A DNA stretch of 64,000 nt, taken from assembly GCF_016801865.2 (NCBI RefSeq), contig NC_068938.1:197241077-197305076 (forward strand). The letters are read 5' to 3'. The notes below the pieces were generated by a model. That model was not told the origin of the DNA. It saw only the letters and a program-made list of their open reading frames with translations, and ran no database searches. The first letter of the stretch is position 1; every line of letters starts with the position of its first letter. Positions 1-10,630 of the stretch are shown one piece after another. A program made the position numbers and the translations under genes. Source of the stretch: Culex pipiens pallens. Taxonomy: Eukaryota > Arthropoda > Insecta > Diptera > Culicidae.

Positions 1-359
1 GGCGGGGAGTGACCTGCAGAGACCTGGTGGACGTTGAAGAAATAAGTCTTATAGGTAATTAAAACTTAATTTGCACCAACAGTGTTCTTTTCCAATACTT
101 TTTTCGTCAAAAAATCTTAAATTTTGTCGATAAGTTTGGCGATTTAGTTATTCTCACTAAAGTTAAGCGAAATAATTTAACTTGAATTGATTTTATATTT
201 TTATATTTTTTTCTTTTTTTGAAACACAACGTGACATGCAAATTCAGGATTCGTGAAACATCTTTTAAATCTTTATTTTATTTATGTTAAGATAAATGAA
301 AAAAAACAATACTATTTTAATTTATTTAAATAACTACAATATAACTACTTTTTTGAGTA
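1..359. other. Unassigned AT-rich sequence
   Basis: I see no gene, RNA or recognisable element. The first 60 bases are GC-richer than the rest and may be the edge of something cut by the window boundary. Confidence 0.5.
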
Positions 360-545
360 CACTCAAACCCCGATGGTTTGACACCCCTTTCACACGGAGT
401 TCACACACACTGCCAAACGTTTGTTTTGATAGTGTGCGTGAGCGCCGTGTAAAAAGTGTCAGTTCGTCACTTTTTAGTTTGGCTTTGACCAACCAACGGG
501 GTAAGTAGGTAACTAAAAAAGAGCGCAACCACCGGGGGTTGAGTG
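360..545. mobile_element. MITE, TA target duplication
   Basis: Terminal inverted repeats of about 25 bp begin CACTCAAACCCCGATGG and end CCACCGGGGGTTGAGTG with a few mismatches. They are flanked by TA at 358-359 and 546-547. There is no transposase. TA duplication points to the Tc1/mariner superfamily. Confidence 0.7.
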
Positions 546-628
546 TATCATTAACATTACATCATGCTAAGCATCTAAAATTTCTGTAAAAACTTCATTT
601 ATGAAAAAAATCAATATCGTTGCAAATA

Positions 629-2630
629 CAGTTCTTGATCGGTAACTGGGCGATGTTCAACTGGACTGCTTTTTGACTGGGCACTCGATAACTGGGCTTT
701 AGCGTTAGCCCACTTAAAAAGCAGACAAACGTCAATAAAAAGTTCAACAAATTAAAAAAAAAAATAAATTAGTTTTTATGAAATTTCCAGTTAAAATTGA
801 ACGAAAGTTGTAAGGTGAGATCTGGAAACAAATTTAAGCAATCTTTATTTTTAAATTTTGTATATAAAATGTTATGCATCGGTGCCTCCCTCGTAATTTT
901 TCGTTCAGCCCAGTTAGCGAGCAGCATTCAGTTACTGGGCAACGTCCCAAGTAGCACTCATAACTTGTCGACTGTTGAATAATAGTTAGACAATTGTTTT
1001 TGATAAACATACGAGAAAAAATCTGAACATAACTTAAATAACAGTTTGTTTCACTGCTTGTATAACTGACTTGTGTAACTATCGTGTTTTGTGCCACAAA
1101 AGTGTTAAAACACAGTCAACTTCACTCTTTTCCAACAAAACACAACATAGGAAAAATTCTCACCTATTTGGGGGGTTCCATCCAATTTGCTGATTTACAC
1201 TGTTTAAACAACTTATTTTGGAACACCTTCGATAGAAACTTGCTTGCTCACTTCCGTTTGAGGTATTTATCACTTGATTTCAGTCGAAAACGCTTTTTAT
1301 GAGCTGTAATTAAACGTCAAAATCCTGATATGCCATGATGCTGTTCCCTCATCTGCATTGTTTTCCTCGAAAACAGTTTGTTGAATAAGAATAATATTGC
1401 ACTGTTTGTTTCACTGCTTATCTAACATAGTCATGTGACGGCATCTTCTGAAAAATGGGCGTGGCCAACCATTCTATAAATAACCTTAGGTTTTCTCGCT
1501 TTGTTACACAAATGTTATCGGAGAACAGGTTATATAACTGATATTCAACAAACATATTCAACCTGACATTGCGTGTTGTTAGGTGGTGTAAATTTGTACG
1601 TGAGGTATTTAGAGTTTCAATAATGTTTATTTATCGAAGATTGCAATAATTTTGATTGTTGACCGATTATTTATAAAAATATCGCCGGTAAAAGCTACAA
1701 AAAATATCAGCTTACGGAATTCATGATAGAGAAAACAACAAATTAAAATCACACCAATTTTCAATGTTACTCCGTGGTACGGTAATCGAAATGACAGTTG
1801 AAACGGTTTGTTATAACAAAGTTACATAATGGAGTTATAAAAACTGACTTGAAACAAACTTATATAACTTTATTTCCAATGACAGCCTTTTCTGGAGTTG
1901 AGTTGTATAGCTCACTGCAGTATAACAAAGCTGACAGCAGCCTTCTTATTGACGTTTAGGCCAGCTTGTTTACTATGAAGCCTCGTGGAGAGATGTGGAA
2001 GCGCGCCTGGACCTGCCTGGAGATAACAACAAGTCGTGGAAGTCATCGGATCAAATCTTGGGGAAGGCGAAGTTCATAAAAAAATGAAAATCTAAAAGTT
2101 CGCCATGAAGAGGGTTTCACATGAATCACAGTTAGAGAGCACGAAAACATTATTTTATTTTTTTTCATGCAATTTCATTTTTTTTCTAAATAAATTGGCC
2201 AGAAACAAGCGCACCAAAATAGTCAGAGATACTATTCATATTGGCTTCGTCGTTGATTGAAATTCTAATAAGAACTGTTTGTTTACATGTAAGTTGGGTA
2301 ATGGTTAGACAACTGTTTTCAATCTATCTTTCTTTTTCCGTGTGCGCTTTGATTTGACAGCACAGCCGTTAACCACGCCCCCTTTATTTCGTTGAATCTC
2401 TTGTTAGCTAGCACAGTGTTGTCAAATACATTTGTACAACTTACTCTGATAACTTGCATCTTATTCTGGCATGTTATACAACAGAAAAAAGTGCGCTTTT
2501 TCCAATGCACAGGAGTTGTAGAACAAGTTGTGGTAACGAGGCCGTTCGGTTATACAACCAGTTAGGAAATACGTTTATCTGACAAAGTGTGTTGCTTGGG
2601 GTGCTCAGCCCAGTTATCGAACAAGTACTG
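629..2630. mobile_element. 2.0-kb non-coding TIR element, pogo/Tc1-mariner-like
   Basis: The ends are inverted copies with the pattern CAGTnCTTGnTCGnTAAC, matching at 20 of 23 positions, and both are flanked by TA (627-628, 2631-2632). CAGT termini with TA duplication fit pogo/Tigger-type elements. The interior has no coding capacity. It is studded with diverged copies of terminal-like words such as TAACTGGGC (about 645, 685) and GCCCAGTTA (about 910, 2606), and of AACTGTTTGTTTCAC. Confidence 0.6.
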
Positions 2631-2639
2631 TATATTTAA

Positions 2640-3610
2640 CAATTGTCATTGTTTCGCACAATATTGCTTGATTTAGGTTTTTTGTTTTGGAAACTATGAT
2701 TGCGAGTCATCTGTACATGTATTTTTTTTTCTTTTTTTTTCATTAGGGTGTTGTAATCGTAGCTTCAAATTCATTTTTGTTTTATATTCCTTGTAGCAAC
2801 AATGCTGAAATACCTATTCAGCGATCCCACGTCGAACGATTTTTAATAATTGATTTATGAAGAGATTTATGAAGAGTTTTTTTAAGTTGTTTGTTGCCGT
2901 TTTCAACTATTAAGCAAGATTTTGTTCAAATTGTGTGCTCGAACTGTCAAAAATGCACCAGCGTTTCAAGGATCTAAATCTTACGGTATGGCAATTTTTG
3001 AAAACCAAAAATAGTAGTTTATGCAACAAGTGGCAAAAAGATTTTTTTTTTTCAGCACGAGTGGTACATTTATCCAACGAGGTTTACCGAGTTGTAGAAA
3101 TACGACGAGGGCTGAAAAAATCAAGTTTTGCAACGTGTTGCTTACAACATTTTTTGCAATTCCGGAAAACACTTCTTAAATGGAATTTTATGTCTAACAT
3201 ATGTTTTGTTAAATTGGGTAAGGAAAAGCAGGCCTTTTTGTTTCTCCAGAGTGATAGGAAAAGTTGACAGTTTCACAGCGGAATTGCAAAAAAAAAAAAA
3301 TTAAGGGTCTAAATGGTAAAACATTTAAAAATAACAGGCCGTTGTTCCAACATTTGAATGAAAAAAGTGTTTTAAAATGTATTTTTCACTAGTTCATTTT
3401 CAAAAAATGTAAGATTTGACAAAAACAATACATACATCGAAAATTTTCAAAAATTCAAAGTTTTTTTTTAACAAACCCAAACATGCTAAAAATGATTCTA
3501 AACGTAGAAGGATACATTTTAAATTGATTTAAGTTGATTGCACTTTAATTTTCATAGAAATTTTGAATTTTGTGAAAAAAAATATACTACTATAAAAAGA
3601 TACAGCGTGT
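2640..3610. repeat. Repeat fragments
   Basis: Around 3050-3130 lies a copy of a repeat also seen at about 54860-54930 (shared ACATTTATCCAACGAG and ACGACGAGNGCTGAAAAAAT). From about 3290 to 3540 is an interior fragment of the Harbinger-like MITE that is intact at 34881-35358 (shared AAGTGTTTTAAAATG and CAAACATGCTAAAAATGATT). No gene is seen. Confidence 0.5.
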
Positions 3611-3611
3611 T

Positions 3612-4227
3612 CAAAATAGCATAGCATAGCATAGCATTGGTGTCTACCCGTAGCTGCTACTTCGTTATTGACCAGGACCCCCAAACATTGCTCCGTGGAC
3701 CACAGATGAAAAGTAGGAACCAATCATCACCCCTTCGCAATTTTCAAAGGTCCCTATCGTGCTGATCAATAACGACGCCGGCCACGACCAGTGGTAAGAC
3801 ACGGGGAAGTGGATGGGAATGTTAGCCGATACTTGAGTGATGGGACCGCCAAATCGACTGCGTCTCCGACAAAGTATCACATGAGTTTTGAGGGGTTAGT
3901 AAGATGGGTATGAGGTCAGGATTCACTGTGGTAGGTGATGCGACCATGAGCAATTTGTTTATGGGTTGAAATTTTAAAAATCTTAGGCAGCCGGCTGCGG
4001 AAAGATACCTATCTAGGGATTTAAATATAGTATTAATTCGACCGCGATTCTCCAGAAATTCTCCGTCGGCGTGCCTTCCGATCAACGGTGATGTAGGAAG
4101 GGCTTCATTCATTAAAATTATTTTATATCATAAGCCTTAAAACATATCCGTCGACGTGCACCATACTCTCTTCGGGAGAGTTGTAGAGCACCTTCTAGAG
4201 CATCCGAATATAAGTCCAGTTTTGATA
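3612..4227 (-). mobile_element. Possible non-LTR retroposon remnant with ATAGC tail
   Basis: On the minus strand the segment ends in several tandem TATGC units (the plus strand reads AGCATAGCATAGCATAGCAT near 3618-3637), a pattern typical of retroposon 3' tails. The body to about 4220 is moderate-GC, with short open minus-strand stretches but no recognisable reverse transcriptase or endonuclease motif. No target-site duplication was found. The MITE at 4230 marks or interrupts its 5' side. Confidence 0.35.
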
Positions 4228-4229
4228 TA

Positions 4230-4466
4230 CCGTAAACTGGGGTGACTTTGATAGCCCGGGGTGACATTGATAGAAATTTGATTTGGCCACTAATTTTGAT
4301 CCATCCAATGTAACAGTCACATTTTTGCATATATGTTCGGTAATAAGCATTAAGGGATAATGCTTACATACTCAAAATTCTCAAAAATGTTTAGATATTA
4401 ATTTGACGGGCATTTGAAAAACCTATCAAAGTCACCCCGGGCTGTCAAAGTCACCCCAGTTTACGG
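4230..4466. mobile_element. 237-bp MITE with CCGTAAACTGGGG ends
   Basis: About 37-bp terminal inverted repeats start CCGTAAACTGGGGTGAC and end GTCACCCCAGTTTACGG. TA lies on both sides (4228-4229, 4467-4468). GGGGTGAC is repeated as a second subterminal motif within each end. A related element occurs at 58664-58889, where the TA duplication is proven by an empty site. Confidence 0.8.
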
Positions 4467-5350
4467 TAACGTGAAACGTGAGTTTTTAAACATCAAAATT
4501 CAAAAAAAAACTATTTTTCCCATACAAATTTATATGGAAAATTTAATCGCTTTGCGCAAAGTGAGGACTGATGCCAGATTATTTTATGGGAGATCTGTAT
4601 TTTTTTTTAAATAAATCTGTATTTTATCTGTATCTTGTTAAATTCGAAGCCACAGAACATTTTTTTGAATTTTTTACAGCAGATTTAAGCGTTTTAATCA
4701 TATTAAAGAATAATTCAATTTCTAAATTGCTGAAATTTTTAAATAATTTTTTTTAAATCTGTATTTACCAATTTTTTGATTTTTGGTATCGAAAAAACTG
4801 TTGAATACAGATTTATCTGTATATCTGTCATGGCTGGAGGACTGAACCAATCGTTCTCACACTTTGGGAAGTTGTTTAGGACCCCAAAATGAACTAAAAA
4901 ATTGCTGGAAAATCGATTTTGTTATTACACCCTATTGTACCAGTCATATCATCTTGACAATCTAGCAAACTTAGACTTTATTTCACCTTGACCATTTCTG
5001 ACAGCTCGCACCACCTAGGATCTGTTCGACGACAAAAGTTAAGGTGAAATGGGATGCCAGTTTTTGGACAACATCAGTTCAATTCAAATCAATTTCTGAA
5101 CTCAACAGCTTGCTATCTTTATATTTATAGTCTGCAGCATACAGATCTTGTTTAAGTTACTGCGTTTTCCTTCAAGGTGCTTCCAAAAACTCGAGTCGTG
5201 GTGTCAAAATGGCGCTGCCTTCCCGTATCACCTTAAACGAAAAATTTACAGTTTCAAAAAAAATCATAATATTTGTCAGTAAATATTGTATGAAAACAGT
5301 TGTTTTTCTATTTTCTCATAACTTAAAAATTATGAAATAATTTGAAATGT
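4467..5350. other. AT-rich sequence, possible degenerate MITE
   Basis: Between about 4570 and 4840 the words ATCTGTATTT and AATCTGTAT recur in both orientations, suggesting a decayed inverted-repeat element. The remainder to 5350 shows nothing I can assign. Confidence 0.3.
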
Positions 5351-5860
5351 CATACCCATGAAATTACTTTTCAATGACAAACCCAAACATACCACTTCAA
5401 AAAGCGGGTTCACATCACTCACGATCCCACTCCACGCATTTCACACACTTTTCAAACCCAAAATGGATTATCTCCATGTTTTGGCACTGATGGAAAACAC
5501 TCTCGCCTATATCTGTCTGTCCCCAAACCCGATCCCCGGCACAAATTCGGCACCGCGACAGATGTGTCACACACACACACACCCGCACTCGAAAATGGTA
5601 TCAGTTTCGCGGCTTGTCTCTTGTCTAGCCCGATCCGAAAACAAGTTTCCCCCTTTTGCGTACAGACACAGTTGAGAGGGAGGTGGAGTGGGAGGGAACG
5701 AAAAGACAAACATAATCCCCGACAATGTTACCCCTCTCCGCTCTACACTCTATTTTCCTTGGTTTGGTGGCCGTCACCCAGTAGCTTCGGTGAACACACA
5801 CACATCCCCCAGTAATGGGCCCTTTTAGTTATGTAAATATTGCTTGTGGATTGTAATACT

Positions 5861-5910
5861 AATTATCTTGTTTTTTTTGTCTTCTTTTTTGTTCTACTTA
5901 CAGGTAAGTG
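5861..5910 (+). promoter_or_regulatory. Candidate recursive (ratchet) splice site
   Basis: A 35-nt stretch of almost only pyrimidines (CTTGTTTTTTTTGTC, then CTTCTTTTTTGTTC) ends in CTACTTACAG, immediately followed by GTAAGTG. The acceptor AG is at 5902-5903 and the donor GT at 5904-5905, with no exon between. This matches the known Drosophila ratchet-point form (pyrimidine tract, NCAG, GTAAGT), used to remove very long introns in steps. It lies on the arrow sense strand, about 33.7 kb before the first visible arrow exon, inside what I interpret as arrow's giant first intron. The surrounding DNA is non-repetitive. Its use by arrow is an inference. Confidence 0.7.
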
Positions 5911-6003
5911 TCGTCCCAAAGTGTGTGGCGGAACGGTTTGTAGATCGGCGATAATTAATTTTGCCTTAATTATCATTATCAAGGGGAGGGCTTTTTTCTC
6001 GCC
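5904..6003 (+). other. Candidate 100-nt RS-exon after the ratchet site
   Basis: A second perfect donor (GCC/GTAAGTAG, GT at 6004) lies exactly 100 nt after the ratchet junction. In known recursive splicing such a downstream donor defines the RS-exon, which is normally skipped when the reconstituted upstream donor wins. In the phase needed to join arrow (two bases completing a codon) the 100 nt contain no stop. However, 100 is not a multiple of 3: retaining it would shift the frame at 39627 and give TAG at 39643-39645, so it would act as a poison exon. Usage is unproven. Confidence 0.5.
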
Positions 6004-6059
6004 GTAAGTAGCTTATCTTTATGGAAAACATTGTTGTACTGATTAGAATTTGTTTAGAA

Positions 6060-6620
6060 AAATATTACACGGTGTGATTCACACCGTTTATACGTTTATG
6101 ATCAAAAATTTAACAAAATAAAAAAATATACTTTTAAATTGGAATTGCTTCAGATCAATAAGATTTATCAACCAAGTTATCAACATTTTTTTTTTTTTGT
6201 TGAATTTCATATTTGATATGCATTTTTTTCAGATAACTGGTATTTTGTTTAAATATAAATTTTATGCGTATACTTTCTATTTCTTTCGTTTTTTTTTCAA
6301 ATGTTTGATTACTCTTTTATTTTTAATTATTAATTTAATTCTTTATTTGGGTAAATTGTATACAAAAAAGGTCAAATTTCTCTGTTAACAATTGTGAAGT
6401 TTTCGATAGTATCAGAACTAAGAATTCCGGGTTTTTTGCAAAAAGGATCAACAATTTAAATTTTCCGATATTATTCTTGTAAAACTTCAGGAACGTCTTC
6501 GGATTGACCAATAAAGCATGCTGATGAGCTTATAACAGCAATAGAAAAACATTTTTGAAATTTTGCCTTTCGAGACCGTATAAGCTTACTTTATCAAATG
6601 GTCGTATAAAAATACTTTAG
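6060..6620. other. AT-rich sequence, nothing assigned
   Basis: T-rich, low-complexity sequence without gene, RNA or clear repeat boundaries. Confidence 0.4.
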
Positions 6621-9040
6621 AGCGGTTCTGTCAGATTTCGGTCATTCAATTTTTTTTTTGTATTTTTTAATCCGACTGAAACTTTTATGGTGCCTTCGGT
6701 ATGCCCAAAGAAGCCATTTGGCATCATTAGTTTGTCCATATAATGTTCCATGCAAATTTGGCAGCTGTCCATACAAAAATGATGTATAAAAATTCAAAAA
6801 TCTGTAATTTTTGAAGGATTTTTTTTGATCGATTTGGTGTCTTCGGCAAAGTTGTAGGTATGGATAAGGACTACACTGAAAAAAATGATACACGGTAAAA
6901 AAATGTTGATGATTTTTTATATAACCTTTTGTCACTAAACCTTGATTTGCAAAAAACACAATTATTGTCAAACATTGAATAATACGCCCTTTTGGAATGT
7001 TAGTCTTGATTTGGAAAAAATCAGTATCGATTAAAAAAATCATAACTGAGCAATTCTCTACGAAATCGGTCTTTTTTCTTCAATTTTAATTGTTGTATTT
7101 TTTAATCGGACTGAAACTTTTTTGGTGCCTTCGGTATGCCCAAAGAAGCCATTTTGCATCATTAGTTTGTCCATATAATTTTCCATACAAATTTCGCAGC
7201 TGTCCATACAAAAATGAAAATTCAAAAATCTGTATCTTTTGAAGGAATTTTTTGATCGATTTGGTGTCTTTGGCAAAGTTGTAGGTATGGATACGGACTA
7301 CACTGGAAAAAAATGATACACGGTAAAAAAAAATTTGGTGATTTTTTTATTTAACTTTTTATCATTAAAATTTGATTTGCAAAAAAACACTTTTTTAATT
7401 TTTTTTTATTCTTTGATATGTTTTAGAGGACATAAAATGCCAACTTTTCAGAAATTTCCAGGTTGTGCAAAAAATCTTTGACCGAGTTATGAATTTTTGA
7501 ATCAATACTCAAAAAAAAAACAAAAATCAAATTATTCGCTCTACAGCATTGCCTTGGCGTTCTCGATTACGAGATTCCTACTCGAAACTAAGTGTCCGAA
7601 GGCTTGATTGTTGAGGCAATTGCAAACCTCTTTTTACACCTTAGCTTCCATCCACCCCGGGATTCGAACTGACGACCTTTGGATTATTAGTCCAACTGCC
7701 TACCAGCGACTCCACCGAGGCAGGACCCAGGGAGACGACTCCTACACCTGGAGTGAGCTAACGACCTAACCTTTTTAGGTTAGTCCGGGGCCAACATTTA
7801 CTTCCCGTCCGACGGAAGGCGTGATCAGACAAATCTCGTCTCGAAAAATGCCACCGGGACCGTCTGGGATCGAACCCAGGCCGACTGGGTGAGAGGCAAT
7901 CACGCTTACCCCTATACCACGGTCCCTCAAAAAAGAGAATTTTCTCAGCTTTTTTCCAAAAGTGTGCAAACATCATGTGCACTAATTTAAAAAAAATCAA
8001 AAACTGCGACTATTTTCAAAAAAGTCACCTAAATATGGATTTAACTTGAAAACGGTGCACTTTATCAAAATTTTACTAAAGTACTTTTTGATTGCAAATT
8101 TGATTTTACATCGAAAAATGAAGTTGAAAAAATTTTGCGACCAATATTTCGTTTTTTTGAAAAAAATAGTATTGATTAAAAAATTCATAACTCGGTCAAT
8201 GATTTTTTGCACAACCTGGAAATTTCTGAAAAGTTGGCATTTTATGTCCTCTAAAACATATCAAAAAATAAAAAAAAATAAAAATAGTGTTTTTTTGCAA
8301 ATCAAATTTTAGTGATAAAAAGTTAAATAAAAAAATCACCAAATTTTTTTTACCGTGTATCATTTTTTTCCAGTGTAGTCCGTATCCATACCTACAACTT
8401 TGCCGAAGACACCAAATCGATCAAAACATTCCTTCAAAAGATACAGATTTTTGAATTTTCATACATCATTTTTGTATGGACAGCTGCGAAATTTGTATGG
8501 AAAATTATATGGACAAACTAATGATGCAAAATGGCTTCTTTGGGCATACCGAAGGCACCAAAAAAGTTTCAATCGGATTAAAAAATACAAAAAAAAATCG
8601 AATGACCGAAATCCTAGAGAACTGCTCAACTCGGTCAGCGATTTTTTGCACAACCTGGAACTTTCTGAAAAGTTGGCTTTCAATGTCCCCTAAAACATAT
8701 GAAAAAATAATAAAAAAATGTGTTTTTTTGCAAATCAAGTTTTAGTGACAAAAAGTGAAATAAAAAATCACCAAATTTTTTTTACCGTGTATCATTTTTT
8801 TTCAGTGTAGTCCTTATCCATACCTACAATTTTGCCGAAGACACCAAATCGATCAAAAAATTCCTTCAAAAGATACAGATTTTTGAATTTTAATACATCA
8901 TTTTTGAATAAACAGCTGCCCAAATTTGTTTTGATGATGCATAATGGCTTCTTTGAGCATACCAAAGGCTTCAAAAAAGTTTCAGCCGAATTAAAAAATA
9001 CAAAAATTAAAAGACCGATTTTGTAGATAATTGCTCTTTA
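6620..9040. repeat. Family A fold-back repeat, first copy
   Basis: Two minus-oriented units (about 6640-7070 and 7070-7500) face two plus-oriented units (about 7990-8610 and 8610-9035) of the same sequence. Landmarks are TGGCTTCTTTGGGCATACCG, GCCGAAGACACCAAATCGAT and ACCGTGTATCATTTTTT. The arms form an imperfect palindrome interrupted by a SINE. The same family recurs at 35540-37800 and 62055-63895 and as older fragments. Short open frames in it (ACAACTTTGCC.. regions) are shared by all copies and show no domain. Terminal boundaries and target duplications are not clear. Confidence 0.75.
7527..7926 (-). mobile_element. Dimeric tRNA-derived SINE
   Basis: On the minus strand it starts with a tRNA-like head (7926-7856). 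Acceptor halves GGGACCG/CGGTCCC pair perfectly, box A is TGGTATAGGGGTAAGC, box B is GGTTCGATCCC and the anticodon is CTC (Glu-like) within an expanded 9-nt loop. After about 150 nt a second tRNA-like unit follows (GGTAGGCAGTTGGACTAATA, anticodon AAT, box B AGTTCGAATCCC; Ile-like). It has inserted in the centre of the fold-back repeat. Dimeric tRNA SINEs (Twin) are known from Culex; whether this is the same family needs a comparison. Confidence 0.75.
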
Positions 9041-9960
9041 TAGTCCATATAAAGTTTATTTTTAAAAAAAACTATCCTTCTATTTATTTTATTGAATAAT
9101 TATAACAATATAACAAAATTATGTTTTACCTCTTAGTATAAAATCAAAAGTTACACCTTCATGTTATGTTATTTCCAAACCTTATCTATTCTGCCATGTT
9201 CTACAGCTCAAACAGCGATAAACCTACGGAGGCACACCAAAAATCATGGCTTGCTTGTATCGCAAAACATTTCTCGCACCTCCACGGCCACTCATGCGCA
9301 TTAGTAACGGACCTCCCCCTCTCGCTTCCCCCTCACGGGCGCTTTTCCCACCTCCCACCACCAGCCAGCGCCAATTTTCCGCCCGACCAATCTGAGTGTT
9401 GCTCATTTTTACTGGTTAGTTTGGCACTGTGAAAAGTTTGCTGTTTGAAGTAAATGAGTTTTAGAAGAAGCGAAAATAATTTTAAAATAATGTTTAAGCT
9501 TAAAGTTAACACAAATTTGGATATTAAATTTGTAATAATTTTTACTACAGATTTTGCTGCATTTTCCTAATTTTTCAAGTGCCTTCCCCGCCAGACACCG
9601 GGCGGTCTCCGTTCCGTCTCCGATGATCTGCGGAGAGTGCAGACAGCAACGCAGATCTTTTGCGCGCTCGCGTAAATACATAAATAATTTTGATATAAAA
9701 CATGGTATTTAATTTTCATATTTATGGCCGCAGCCTATTTATATCGCGCGCTCGGGGTACGCCACGTCAGAATTTTGCGTGTTCGACGCGGTGTGAAATT
9801 TCCTCCTTGATCTTTCAAGTCAACTTCAGCTACATTTCTTGCTCCGGCAAACACCTTCACACTCCGATGTGCGAGGCAGGACTTCACGGTGCGAAGATCG
9901 ATTAGATGGCAAATTGAGAGGGAGGAGAAGTGAGCTCCATGGACACATTTTTTTCCAAAA
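9040..9960. other. Single-copy island, no gene recognised
   Basis: From about 9150 the sequence is GC-balanced and unrelated to the local repeats (for example 9290-9400 and 9580-9910). There is no ORF with a recognisable domain. It is a plausible location for intronic regulatory sequence of arrow, but no specific site is identified. Confidence 0.35.
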
Positions 9961-10446
9961 CAAGAAGTTCAAATAAAAAAAAATAAAAGAAAAAAATACA
10001 ACCGATAGTTTCCGAGATATTGCCAGTTTAAATTACAGGCTAATAAGGTGCCATTTAGAAAACCCAATTTTCATCGATTCGAATTCTTTGTGAGGCTGAT
10101 TCTCAGAAACCAATTCCCAATTGTTTAAGTCTTTTTCAATGTGGTTTTCTCTTTGAAAAAATTCAAAATTTTTTTTTGTAATTTTGGAAAATTATAACCT
10201 GAAACTGACTATAACTCCAAAACAGCGCAATTTATGGAATAAAATGTTAGGTACTTAACGTTTGCAAATTTGATTAAGCTTTTTATTGTTTTTAGCTCCA
10301 TTTTCGATATTTAAAAAAAATCATTGCTCTGAAACCAAATTTTGCACCATCAAGCACAAATTATTTTTTTTTTAAATACCTGTTTTGGAAATCTGACTTT
10401 AAGTGAAAAAAGTTAATTAAAGAAAAGGGTAATTTTTCTAAAGCGT
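9960..10446. other. AT-rich sequence, old repeat
   Basis: No gene. The right-hand flank after the next MITE (ACTACAACTTTGC) matches family A, so this is probably a decayed copy of it. Confidence 0.3.
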
Positions 10447-10447
10447 A

Positions 10448-10630
10448 CACGGAGAAAAAAGAGTTCCCAAAATCGTGAACAAGTGTTTATGAAAATGGGA
10501 ACCTCGAACAAAGTGTTCAAATCCCATGGTACGATTTTGAAAAACGTACCATGCAATTTGAACACTTTGTTCGTGGTTCCCATTTTCATGAACGCTTGTT
10601 CACGATTTTGGGAACTCTTTTTTCTCCGTG
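10448..10630. mobile_element. 183-bp near-perfect palindromic MITE
   Basis: It starts CACGGAGAAAAAAGAGTTCC and ends with the exact inverse; inverted identity continues almost to the centre (about 10540). TA lies on both sides (10446-10447, 10631-10632). It sits inside family A-like sequence. The transcript of either strand would fold into a single hairpin. Confidence 0.85.

Larger units (their letters stand above)
5350..6060. other. Single-copy intron island containing the ratchet site
   Basis: Composition is near-balanced with CACACA runs and no relation to the repeats in this window. Open stretches on both strands (for example 5358-5675) lack any recognisable domain and I do not call them genes. 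The region includes the recursive splice site at 5903. Confidence 0.4.

Noticed and set aside
3665..4112. Minus-strand frames of 71 and 96 codons
   Set aside because: They lie in a retroposon-like remnant with an ATAGC tail and show no reverse transcriptase or endonuclease motif.
5358..5815. Overlapping 80-105-codon frames upstream of the ratchet site
   Set aside because: No recognisable domain, both strands open, and no splice structure that fits arrow.
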